Assembly (NCBI RefSeq): GCF_006539825.1
Contig: NZ_BJNT01000005.1
Span: forward strand, 1 to 64,000
Direction of reading: 5' to 3'
DNA from: Corynebacterium variabile
GTDB taxonomy: Bacteria > Actinomycetota > Actinomycetes > Mycobacteriales > Mycobacteriaceae
DNA: 64,000 bases
Shown piece after piece: positions 47,467 through 54,843 of this stretch. Under the pieces are notes generated by a model. It saw nothing but the letters and a program-made list of their open reading frames with translations. It had not been told where the DNA came from and ran no database searches. Within the stretch, counting starts at the first letter, position 1, and every line of letters begins with the position of its first letter. The translations under genes and the position numbers were made by a program.

Positions 47467-48348
47467 ATGACGAAACGACACCTCCGTAACCCCTTCTCCC
47501 GCTTGAGTACCCCGGAGCTGCCCACGGTCGGCCCCGGAGACACCGCCCTCGTCACCGGAGCCACCTCGGGCATCGGTCAGGCCACCGCCACAGCTCTGGT
47601 GAACGCCGGCTTCCGCGTCATCGGCACCTCGCGCGATCCGGGGTCCCTCAACTCCGTGGCGAACACCCCGGAGGGCGTCACCCTCGTGCCCCTCGACCTC
47701 TCCGACCCCGCGAGCATCGACCGGCTCCCGGGTGAACTGGAGAAGGTCAGGGCAGGCACCGTCTCCGTCCTGGTCAACAATGCCGGTGAGTCGCAGAACG
47801 GCCCGCTCGAGGAACTCCCCCACGACGCGATGACCCGGCTGTTCCAGATCAACGTCATCGGCCAGGTCGAGGTCACCCAGAAGATCCTGCCCGCCATGCG
47901 TGACCAGGGCCGCGGCCGGATCGTCTTCGTCGGTTCGATGCTGGGAAGCTTCCCGCTGGCGCACCGCGGTTCCTACGGTGCGTCGAAAGCCGCGGTGAAG
48001 GCCTTCGGATTCTCCGCCCGCCGGGAACTCCGCCCCTTCGGAATCGGGGTCTCCGTCATGGAACCCGGTGCGATCGACACCGGCATCTCACAGCGCCGGA
48101 CCATCTACGTCGACAGGAACGGCCCCTACGCCGACGAATTCGCCACGATGCTGAAGAACCTCAACGCCAACGAGGCCGAGGGCATCTCCGCCGGGATTGT
48201 CGCCGACGAGATCATGGAAGCGGTCACCGACCCCCGGCCGAAGCCGCTGTACGCCGTCGGATCAAGCGCCGGCGTCGCTTTTCCGGCGTCCCGCCTGCTC
48301 CCGCGGGACGCCATGCACGGGATCATCGCGAAGCGGCACGGCATCTGA
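47467..48348 (+). CDS. Short-chain dehydrogenase/reductase (SDR)
   Basis: A 293-residue classical SDR with VTGATSGIGQATA near residue 29, VLVNNAGESQNGPLEEL near 101, catalytic GSM (Ser) and the YGASKAAVKAFG Tyr-Lys motif near 170. The C-terminal extension beyond the core fits the retinol-dehydrogenase-like or DltE-like subgroup. The substrate is unknown. TAACAAT stands just before the ATG with no ribosome site, so the mRNA may be leaderless. Its last 87 bases overlap the convergent membrane protein gene. Confidence 0.87.
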   Translation: MTKRHLRNPFSRLSTPELPTVGPGDTALVTGATSGIGQATATALVNAGFRVIGTSRDPGSLNSVANTPEGVTLVPLDLSDPASIDRLPGELEKVRAGTVSVLVNNAGESQNGPLEELPHDAMTRLFQINVIGQVEVTQKILPAMRDQGRGRIVFVGSMLGSFPLAHRGSYGASKAAVKAFGFSARRELRPFGIGVSVMEPGAIDTGISQRRTIYVDRNGPYADEFATMLKNLNANEAEGISAGIVADEIMEAVTDPRPKPLYAVGSSAGVAFPASRLLPRDAMHGIIAKRHGI

Positions 48349-48768
48349 CTCCGGCTCACCGTCCGGACGGCTCCCGTCGAAGCGACGGGAGTACAGCAGG
48401 TCACGCCAGGGAGATGAGGACACGGCCAGCAGTGCCGCCGCCATGCCGCCGGTGAACATGGACGCCCCGCTGATGACCGCCAACCACAACGGGCTTCCCC
48501 CGCCCGGCCCCTGCACGACCATGGCGGCCAGTCCACCGATGACGCCGACCCAGCTGAAGGCGATGAACATCCGGTTGACGGGATGGTGCCGCGGGCCGAA
48601 GTACGCGCGCTCGGTGCCCACCACACCGACCATGAACAGGAGCAGCTCGATGATGAAGAAGCCGTAGAACACGGCCGAGACATAGTCGGCGTCGAGGCGC
48701 TCGGCGACCCTGGTCATCGCGATGAGCATGAGGAAGGCCGCTGCAGTGGAGGTGAATCGGCGCAGCAT
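48262..48768 (-). CDS. Four-helix membrane protein of unknown family
   Basis: The 168-residue protein has hydrophobic segments at about 5-20, 30-50, 66-86 and 95-115, and a polar tail of about 50 residues. The tail is encoded in the stretch that overlaps, tail to tail, the 3' end of the SDR gene. I recognise no family motif. The helices are convincing; the exact C-terminus is less so, since only the frame supports it. Confidence 0.62.
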   Translation of the reverse strand: MLRRFTSTAAAFLMLIAMTRVAERLDADYVSAVFYGFFIIELLLFMVGVVGTERAYFGPRHHPVNRMFIAFSWVGVIGGLAAMVVQGPGGGSPLWLAVISGASMFTGGMAAALLAVSSSPWRDLLYSRRFDGSRPDGEPESDAVPLRDDPVHGVPREQAGRRKSDAGA

Positions 48769-48786
48769 GCACCTAGTGTGCCATGT

Positions 48787-49317
48787 CTACAACTCGAAAA
48801 GAACGTCCCCCGGTTCGCAGGGCTCACCCGGTAGGAGGCCCGTGGTCACGGCGTCCTGCTGCATGGCGATGACCGGCACCGACGGGTCGAAGCCGAGGCG
48901 TCCGAGCTGACGGGGTGCGTAAGTGGTGATCCGCTCCCCCACGGTCACCTGCTGTCCTTCGCTGGCATGCGGTGAGAAGCAGGTCCCGTCGAGCATGTCG
49001 GTGTCGATGCCGAGCTGGGTGTACACCGCGGTGCCGTCCTCGGTGACGATGAGGAAGAAGTGCGGCATGAGGCGCCGCAGCTCCCCGCTCACCGGGGCGA
49101 CCACGGTGACGTGTTCCACGTCGTAGTCCGGGATCACGGCCACGCCCGCACCGAACGCCCCGGAGGCGAACCGGGGATCCGGGACAGACTCCAGTGGGGC
49201 CACGGTGCCGGGCATCGGGGTGACGACCTGGAGTACGGGGCCGTCAGGGACGACTGCGGGGGTGTCTGCATCGTCGTCTGCAACGGAGGTGGCGAAGGGT
49301 TCCATGGGGGACAGCAT
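48787..49317 (-). CDS. EIIA-Glc-like protein without the phosphorylated histidine
   Basis: The 176-residue protein has the beta-sandwich pattern of PTS EIIA-Glc: PMPGTVAPLESVPDPRFASG, GVAVIPDY, VVAPVSGELRRLMPHFFLIV and GIDTDMLDG. In E. coli EIIA-Glc His75 lies in NHAF and the phosphorylated His90 in VHFGIDT. Here the first is kept (PHFF) but the second is Gln (TQLGIDT). It should not carry phosphate and may be a regulator or a binding protein. No EIIB/EIIC is nearby. GGGGAGA precedes the ATG. Confidence 0.8.
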   Translation of the reverse strand: MLSPMEPFATSVADDDADTPAVVPDGPVLQVVTPMPGTVAPLESVPDPRFASGAFGAGVAVIPDYDVEHVTVVAPVSGELRRLMPHFFLIVTEDGTAVYTQLGIDTDMLDGTCFSPHASEGQQVTVGERITTYAPRQLGRLGFDPSVPVIAMQQDAVTTGLLPGEPCEPGDVLFEL

Positions 49318-49365
49318 ATGGTCTCCCCGATCACTTCACCTGACAAACGCTCGGATTAACGGGTT

Positions 49366-50217
49366 TCACACGCCGAGCGCGACCGGCAGGTGCCGGTTGC
49401 CGGCCCACTGGGACCAGCCGCCGACGAAGTGGCGCGCCCCGGACAGCCCGGCGTGCTCCATGAGAGCCAGGAAGAGTGCCGAATCCACTCCGGATCCTGA
49501 GTAGACGGCGACCTTCGACGGATCGACACCGTCCGGTCCACCGATCCCACGGCGTGCCAGCCGCTCTGCCACGATCTCCGGATCAGCGACACCACCGGTC
49601 TCCAGGAGCAGCTCGACCGGGAAGTTCACCGCACCCGGGACGTGCCCGGCGCGACGGTCGTGGGGTTCGCGGCGTCCGATGAACCGGCCCTCGCCACGGA
49701 CGTCGACGAGCAGGTTGCCGGCCGCCACCCAGTCATCGAGCTCCTCGAGCTCGATGGTCGGCATGCCACCGGAGGAGATTTCGAAGGTGCCGTGTCCCCG
49801 CAGACAGCCGATACCACCGGCGACGTCACCACCGGCCGCCTCCCACGCGGGAGTGCCTCCGGAGATGATCTTCACGTCCTCGACCCCCGCCCAGCGGAGC
49901 ACCCACCAGGCACGGGCGGCCCAGAACATCCGGCCGGTGTCGTAGATCCGTACCGGTACGCCCGGGGAGATCCCCCAGTCAGTGACGTAGTGCTGGAGCA
50001 TCGCCGGGTTCGGCAGTGGGTTGCGGCCGGTCTCCGGGGAGGGCGTGCCGGCGAGCATGCGCAACGGGTCACACCAGAAGGCACCGGGGATGTGCTGCGA
50101 GACGTAGGCGTCCCAGGAGGCGTTGTCCTGCGGCGCCCAGTGGGAGTCGAGGATGATCATCCGGTCGCCGCGGGTGGTGGCGGCGAGAAGGTCGTCCGCC
50201 GAGAAGAAGGGGCTCAT
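49366..50217 (-). CDS. Two-domain rhodanese-like (thiosulfate/mercaptopyruvate sulfurtransferase) protein with Ser in the active loop
   Basis: The 283-residue protein has two rhodanese domains. The first has ILDSHWAPQDN and HIPGAFWCDPLRMLAG; the second has LLVDVRGEGRFIGRREPHDR and GHVPGAVNFPVE. The active loop reads YSGSGVDSALFLALMEHAG, where the catalytic residue of the family is Cys (CGSGV). The codon is TCA. Without Cys the protein cannot form a persulfide in the usual way. An ATG three codons upstream is an equal alternative start. Confidence 0.82.
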   Translation of the reverse strand: MSPFFSADDLLAATTRGDRMIILDSHWAPQDNASWDAYVSQHIPGAFWCDPLRMLAGTPSPETGRNPLPNPAMLQHYVTDWGISPGVPVRIYDTGRMFWAARAWWVLRWAGVEDVKIISGGTPAWEAAGGDVAGGIGCLRGHGTFEISSGGMPTIELEELDDWVAAGNLLVDVRGEGRFIGRREPHDRRAGHVPGAVNFPVELLLETGGVADPEIVAERLARRGIGGPDGVDPSKVAVYSGSGVDSALFLALMEHAGLSGARHFVGGWSQWAGNRHLPVALGV

Positions 50218-50276
50218 GCCCGCCATCTTAGGAGGACGGGGAAAGTTCTGCCGACCGGCTCGGACACTCTGGCGCC

Positions 50277-51023
50277 ATGGACTTCGTCGATCCGTCAGTC
50301 AGGACGGTCTACTCGGTACTGGACCTGACCGGTGTGGTGCTCTACGGGATGATCGGTGCGACGATCGCCCGTGCCCGCAACTTCGACTTCGTCGGCATCA
50401 TCTTCCTGGCGATCATCACCGCCCTTGGCGGCGGCATGGTCCGCGACGTACTCATCGACAACGGTCCCCCGGCGGCGCTGCAGGACATGCGCTGTTTCGG
50501 GCTCGCCCTGATCGGTGCGGCGCTGGCGACGGCCATCCACATGAACTCACGGTGGTGGGAGCTCTTCCGGGTCCACGGGGACGCCGTGGTGCTCGGCGTC
50601 TGGGCCGCGACCGGTTCCTCGAAGGCACTGGCCAACGGGCTTCCGTGGTCCTCCGCCCTGTTCCTCGGGGTGCTCACGGTCGTCGGTGGCGGCATGATCC
50701 GGGACGTGATGACCGGCTCGGTACCCGAGATCTTCGGCGGGGCGACGCTCTACGCCACCCCGGCGGCGCTGACCGCCGCACTGATGGTGGGGATCTGGTC
50801 GTTCAACGAGTCCGGGGTGTCCGGGGACGTTCCGGTGCTGTTCATCGGCATGATCGTCGCCCCGGTGCTCGGCGCCGGGATGATGATCCTGTCGTACTGG
50901 CGGGGCTGGAAACTGCCCGGCACCCAGGACCTGTCCTGGGCCGCACAACGCAAGCTGCAGCGTCCGATGACGCTCGCCCGGGACATGGCACGACGCCGCG
51001 GGCGGATGCGCCGGAAGAAGTGA
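50277..51023 (+). CDS. TRIC/UPF0126-family cation channel
   Basis: The 248-residue protein has about seven membrane helices arranged as two repeats, each with the signature GGG-M-hydrophobic-RD: ALGGGMVRDVLIDNGPPAAL near residue 50 and VVGGGMIRDVMTG near 137. Prokaryotic TRIC channels of this family form trimeric potassium or sodium channels. The basic C-tail (ARDMARRRGRMRRKK) is likely cytosolic. It stands alone between leftward genes. Confidence 0.87.
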   Translation: MDFVDPSVRTVYSVLDLTGVVLYGMIGATIARARNFDFVGIIFLAIITALGGGMVRDVLIDNGPPAALQDMRCFGLALIGAALATAIHMNSRWWELFRVHGDAVVLGVWAATGSSKALANGLPWSSALFLGVLTVVGGGMIRDVMTGSVPEIFGGATLYATPAALTAALMVGIWSFNESGVSGDVPVLFIGMIVAPVLGAGMMILSYWRGWKLPGTQDLSWAAQRKLQRPMTLARDMARRRGRMRRKK

Positions 51024-51036
51024 CCCGGCGTCGGCG

Positions 51037-51651
51037 TCACAGCCAGTCGCGCTCGCGGGCGATCCGCCACGCCTCGAAGCGGGTGGACGCCCCGGTCTTC
51101 CCCATCGCCGCGGACAGGTAGTTGCGTGTCGTCCCGGACGCCAGGTGCACCTGAGCGGCGATCTGCTCGACCGACCCGCCGCGTCCCGCCGCCTCGAGAA
51201 CCTCCGCCTCCCGCTCGGTCAGCGGGGACTCCCCGGCACCGATCGCCGCGGCCGCGAGATCCGGGTCGAGGTAGCGACGTCCGGCGTGGACGGTACGCAC
51301 CCCGGCCGCGAACTCCGCCGCGGTGGAGGTCTTGCGGATGAACCCGGGCACTCCGGCGGCAAGCGCCTGCCTGAGCTGACGGGGACGCCCCTGGCTGGTG
51401 ACGATGAGCACCGCGGCGGTGGTACCGGTCGTCCTCTCCCCCAGCCGCCGTGCGGTCTCCACCCCGTCGATCCCGCCGAGCTGCAGGTCCATGACCACCA
51501 CGTCGGCGGCGTGCCCGGCGTCCCACCAGTCCAGCAGTTCCTCGCCGGACCCGAGCGTGGCGAGGACGTCCAGGTCCTCCTCCAGCCCGAGCAGGGTGGA
51601 CAGGGAACTGGCGACGAGCGCCTCATCGTCGACGACGACCACGGTGATCAT
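51037..51651 (-). CDS. NarL/LuxR-type response regulator
   Basis: The 204-residue regulator has a receiver domain with VVVVDDEALV (acidic pocket), phosphorylatable Asp in DVVVMDLQLGG near residue 54, and IRKTS (Lys). The C-terminal LuxR helix-turn-helix starts at ESPLTEREAEVLEAAGRGGS. Its ATG overlaps the kinase stop (TGATG), with AGGAG 8 bases upstream; a GTG one codon earlier is also possible. It is the partner of the kinase encoded next to it and probably controls the ABC exporter operon through the inverted repeat at 54663. Confidence 0.9.
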   Translation of the reverse strand: MITVVVVDDEALVASSLSTLLGLEEDLDVLATLGSGEELLDWWDAGHAADVVVMDLQLGGIDGVETARRLGERTTGTTAAVLIVTSQGRPRQLRQALAAGVPGFIRKTSTAAEFAAGVRTVHAGRRYLDPDLAAAAIGAGESPLTEREAEVLEAAGRGGSVEQIAAQVHLASGTTRNYLSAAMGKTGASTRFEAWRIARERDWL

Positions 51652-52811
51652 CACGCCGCTCCTCTCAGGGTGACAGTGAAGAGGTTACCGTCACGTTCGG
51701 CCACCAGGGACGCCCCCGACGGCTCCGCGCGGCGCCGGATCCCGGCCAGCCCGGAGAGCCGCTCGATGTCACGCGCTACCCCGTCATTGGCGACGGTCAC
51801 CGTGTCCGGGGTGAGGGTGAGCCGGACCCATGTGGCGTCCGCATGCTTGACCACATTGGTCGTCGCCTCCCGCACCAGCCAGGCGGCGGTCTCGCGCAGC
51901 GGTTCGGGCAGCGCTGTCGGATCCCCCTCGACCGTCAGGGTGATGCCCGCGGACTCCAGGAGCTGCCGGGAACCGGTGATCTCGGTGGAGAGGTTCACGG
52001 TGCGGTAGCCCTCGACCACGTCGTGCATCTCGGCGACCGACGCCTGCGCCAGCGACTGCAGTTCGGCGAGTTCGGCGTCCAACCGGTCGTCCCCGCGGGC
52101 GGCGAGCGCCCGGGCGAGTTCGGTTTTCACGGAGATCGCGGCGAGCCGCTGGCCGAGGGTGTCGTGGAGTTCCTGGGCGAAGCGGAGGCGCTCCTCACTG
52201 ACCTGCAGGGCGCTCTCGGTGATCCGGGCACGGTCGAGCTGCTTGGCGATGTTCACGGTCCATGCCGAGAGCAGCGTCGTCATGAGGAAGAAGGGGATGA
52301 ACAGGGACATCCACCACATCTCACCGATAACGACCGCGGTCACCACGGCGGCGACCACTGTGACGGGCCAGTGGTACGGCAGCCACGGCATCACCGCGAG
52401 CGGCATGATGAACAGCGACACCACGATGAGCGGCAGACCGCCGTCGGAGATCCCGTCGGATCCCGACAGCATCAGGAGAAGACCGACCACCCAGCAGGAC
52501 GCCCCGAGGACCGTCGCCGTAGGCAGCAGCCAGGGCACCACGCGGCGCATCTCACGGCGTGGCGCGGTGGTGAACTCGGTGCGGAGTTCAAGGACTGCGA
52601 CACCGGCGACGAGGAGGAGCAGGGACGCCACGATGTCGAGGGCCGTGAGCCACGCCGGCGGGTTCGCGTCGTTGTCGGTGAACGCGACGACAGCCACGAT
52701 GTACAGGCCGAAGAACACGACCATCGCCTCGAGCGACAGCCGTGTGTAGACGGCGAGCTTGGCGCCACCGTCGAGGTCACGCCACATCCGGAAGGGGTTC
52801 ACGGCACCCAT
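51651..52811 (-). CDS. Sensor histidine kinase (HisKA_3, DesK/LiaS-like)
   Basis: The 386-residue kinase has six membrane helices (residues 20-190) with little outside sequence, so it may sense within the membrane. The dimerisation/phosphoacceptor helix is EERLRFAQELHDTLGQRLAA (His near residue 215). The ATP-binding part is short: LVREATTNVVKHADAT (N box) and VANDGVARD / GLAGIRRRAEPSGA (G boxes). It is cotranscribed with an ABC-2 exporter, as in bacitracin- or daunorubicin-type resistance modules. Confidence 0.88.
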   Translation of the reverse strand: MGAVNPFRMWRDLDGGAKLAVYTRLSLEAMVVFFGLYIVAVVAFTDNDANPPAWLTALDIVASLLLLVAGVAVLELRTEFTTAPRREMRRVVPWLLPTATVLGASCWVVGLLLMLSGSDGISDGGLPLIVVSLFIMPLAVMPWLPYHWPVTVVAAVVTAVVIGEMWWMSLFIPFFLMTTLLSAWTVNIAKQLDRARITESALQVSEERLRFAQELHDTLGQRLAAISVKTELARALAARGDDRLDAELAELQSLAQASVAEMHDVVEGYRTVNLSTEITGSRQLLESAGITLTVEGDPTALPEPLRETAAWLVREATTNVVKHADATWVRLTLTPDTVTVANDGVARDIERLSGLAGIRRRAEPSGASLVAERDGNLFTVTLRGAA

Positions 52812-52825
52812 TGTGTCAGTAACCC

Positions 52826-53626
52826 TCAGCTCCGGACGTCCCACTTCACGTACTTCGCGCCGGCCCACAGGCAGACGACCGCCCAGGCGGCGAGCATGAC
52901 CATCATCGGCCAGGTCTCGGACAGGACACCGGTGAAGTCCAACGGGGCGGGGCCGTCCTCGGCGATGCGGTCGGTCATGGTGTTGCCGGCCCAGCCGTAC
53001 TGGGAGAGGTCGAAGATCAGGGCGAAGGGGGTGCGTTCGATGATGCTGTTGACGCTGTCGGGGAACATCTGGCGGATGCTGCCCATCGAGGCGAACATGA
53101 GGATCATCACCGGAAGCGAGGTGATCTGGGCAGCCTCCGCGTTCTTCGTCATGCCGCTGGTCACCAGTGCCAGGCCGGTACAGACGGCGAGGCCGAGAAG
53201 GACGGCGACGATGATCGGGAGCACGTTCACCGGCCCCGGTGCGCCGAGAGCGACGAGGGCAACGGCCATGACGACGGTGAACAGGACGGTGAGGACTGCG
53301 CCGGGGAAGGAGAAGGCACCGAGGATCTCGGCGTCACGGGCCTCGCCGGTACGCAACCGCTTCATCACCCCTTCGTCGCGACGGGTCGTGGCCATCGACA
53401 GCACGATGTAGAACTGCACGAACATCAGGGCGAAGACCAGGAAGTACTCCAGGGCCATGGCTGCGGCGTCCGTGGTGCTGGCGTCGTCGGTCGCCCTGGT
53501 GACGAAGAACATCACCAGGCCGAAGCCGAGCGGGAAGACCGCGGCGTTGATGAGCAGCGTGCGGTTGCGGGCGAACTGGAGTGTCTCGGCGCGGGCGAGT
53601 GAGGTGGTCCGGGTTGCGGTGGTCAT
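52826..53626 (-). CDS. ABC-2 type transporter permease
   Basis: The 266-residue permease has an N-terminal cytosolic amphipathic stretch (LARAETLQFARNRTLLINAA) and six membrane helices, the ABC-2 exporter build. It starts 15 bases after the ATPase stop and is followed by the kinase gene. The substrate is unknown; the pairing with a two-component system suggests export of an antimicrobial or a lipid. Confidence 0.86.
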   Translation of the reverse strand: MTTATRTTSLARAETLQFARNRTLLINAAVFPLGFGLVMFFVTRATDDASTTDAAAMALEYFLVFALMFVQFYIVLSMATTRRDEGVMKRLRTGEARDAEILGAFSFPGAVLTVLFTVVMAVALVALGAPGPVNVLPIIVAVLLGLAVCTGLALVTSGMTKNAEAAQITSLPVMILMFASMGSIRQMFPDSVNSIIERTPFALIFDLSQYGWAGNTMTDRIAEDGPAPLDFTGVLSETWPMMVMLAAWAVVCLWAGAKYVKWDVRS

Positions 53627-53641
53627 GACGGGTGGTCCTTT

Positions 53642-54598
53642 CTAGTCGGTCTGGGCGTCCGCACCGGCGATGCGGTGGAAGACGCGCTCGAGGCTGGCGG
53701 GGCGGGCGGTGAAGTGGTCGAAGGCGATGCCCCGGCCGGCGGCCCAGTCGAGGAGCCGGTGCGTGTCCTCCTGCAACCGGGTGGTCTGGATGTGCAGCCG
53801 GTTGCCGTCGCGGCTGACGAGGGCCCCGGGAAACTCGGGGAACTCGGGAAGGCTCTTCACTCCGTTGCCGGGCAGGGTCGCGGTGATCTCCGCACCTTCG
53901 GCCGCGACGAGGTCGTCGAGGCTGCCTTCGACGGCGATGCGTCCGGCGTGCATGATCGCGATGCGGTCGGCGAGCCGTTCCGCTTCCTCGAGATAGTGCG
54001 TGGTGAGGACCATGGTGACGCCGCGGGCCTTGAGCCCGGCGAGCAGTTCCCAGGTCCGGGCGCGGGACTCGGGGTCCAGTCCTGTGGTGGGTTCGTCGAG
54101 GAAGATGACACGGGGGTCGTTGAGCAGGGCGCAGGCGAGGTCGAGGCGTCGCTGCTCGCCGCCGGAGAGGGAGCCGACGCGGGTGGTGAGCCGGTGGGTC
54201 AGGTCGACCTCGGCGAGGACCTCGTCGGTGGGACGCGGGGTGGAGCAGGTGCCGGCCCACATGCGCATGGTCTCGGCGACGGTGAGTTCCTTGGGCAGTC
54301 CGCCGTTCTGCAGCATGATGCCGAGGTCGGGGCGGACGAGGTCGCGGTCGGTCTGCGGATCGTGGCCGAAGATGGCGACGCTGCCGTCGGTCGCAGCGGC
54401 GAGCCCCTCGATAACTTCGAGGGAGGAGGTCTTTCCTGCGCCGTTGGTACCGAGGAGGCCGTAGACCTCGCCGCGGTGCACGTCGAAGCTGATGCCGTCG
54501 ACGGCGGTGTAGGCGTCCTTCTTCTTACCGGCGGGGCGGTAGGTGCGGGTCAGGTCCCGGACCCGGATGACGGGATCGGTGGCAGTTGCTGTGCTCAT
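53642..54598 (-). CDS. ABC-2 exporter ATPase (DrrA-like)
   Basis: The 318-residue ATPase has Walker A GTNGAGKTSSLE near residue 48, signature SLSGGEQRRLDLACAL, Walker B/D-loop VIFLDEPTTGLDPESR, and the switch VLTTHYLEEAERLADR. The C-terminal 80 residues are the extension of the DrrA/CcmA drug-exporter group. It is the first gene of a four-gene unit: ATPase, permease, sensor kinase, response regulator. Confidence 0.9.
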   Translation of the reverse strand: MSTATATDPVIRVRDLTRTYRPAGKKKDAYTAVDGISFDVHRGEVYGLLGTNGAGKTSSLEVIEGLAAATDGSVAIFGHDPQTDRDLVRPDLGIMLQNGGLPKELTVAETMRMWAGTCSTPRPTDEVLAEVDLTHRLTTRVGSLSGGEQRRLDLACALLNDPRVIFLDEPTTGLDPESRARTWELLAGLKARGVTMVLTTHYLEEAERLADRIAIMHAGRIAVEGSLDDLVAAEGAEITATLPGNGVKSLPEFPEFPGALVSRDGNRLHIQTTRLQEDTHRLLDWAAGRGIAFDHFTARPASLERVFHRIAGADAQTD

Positions 54599-54662
54599 GA
54601 CTCCGATCGTGCCGGGGACGCGTCGACGCTGGTAGAGGCGTTTGTCACCGGTTGTCGCGCAT

Positions 54663-54685
54663 CTGTCACGGGGTTTGTGTGACAG
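54663..54685. promoter_or_regulatory. Inverted repeat upstream of the ABC-2 exporter operon
   Basis: CTGTCAC-N9-GTGACAG is a perfect 7-bp inverted repeat 65 bases before the exporter ATPase start. A further GTGACA on the minus strand lies at 54645-54650. This is a reasonable site for the LuxR-type regulator of the same operon. Confidence 0.5.
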
Positions 54686-54755
54686 GTGTCATGTCAGAAC
54701 GGGGCCATGGACTCCTTCCCCTCGGACGCCGGGCAGCGGCGCCCCTCCACAGGAA

Positions 54756-54816
54756 AAGTCCTCACCATCTGAGGTGCGCCGGGAAACCCGGCGCGTACTT
54801 CAGATGGTGAGGACTT
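54756..54816 (-). terminator. Terminator of clpB
   Basis: A long hairpin 28 bases after the clpB stop: 17 perfect outer pairs (AAGTCCTCACCATCTGA and complement), then GCGCCGGG/CCCGGCGC closed by a 3-base loop, with one 2-base bulge. On the minus strand the stem runs into TTTTCC. It also shields the exporter operon from read-through. Confidence 0.88.
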
Positions 54817-54843
54817 CAGGGTGCACCGTCAGGACGGACGGCG

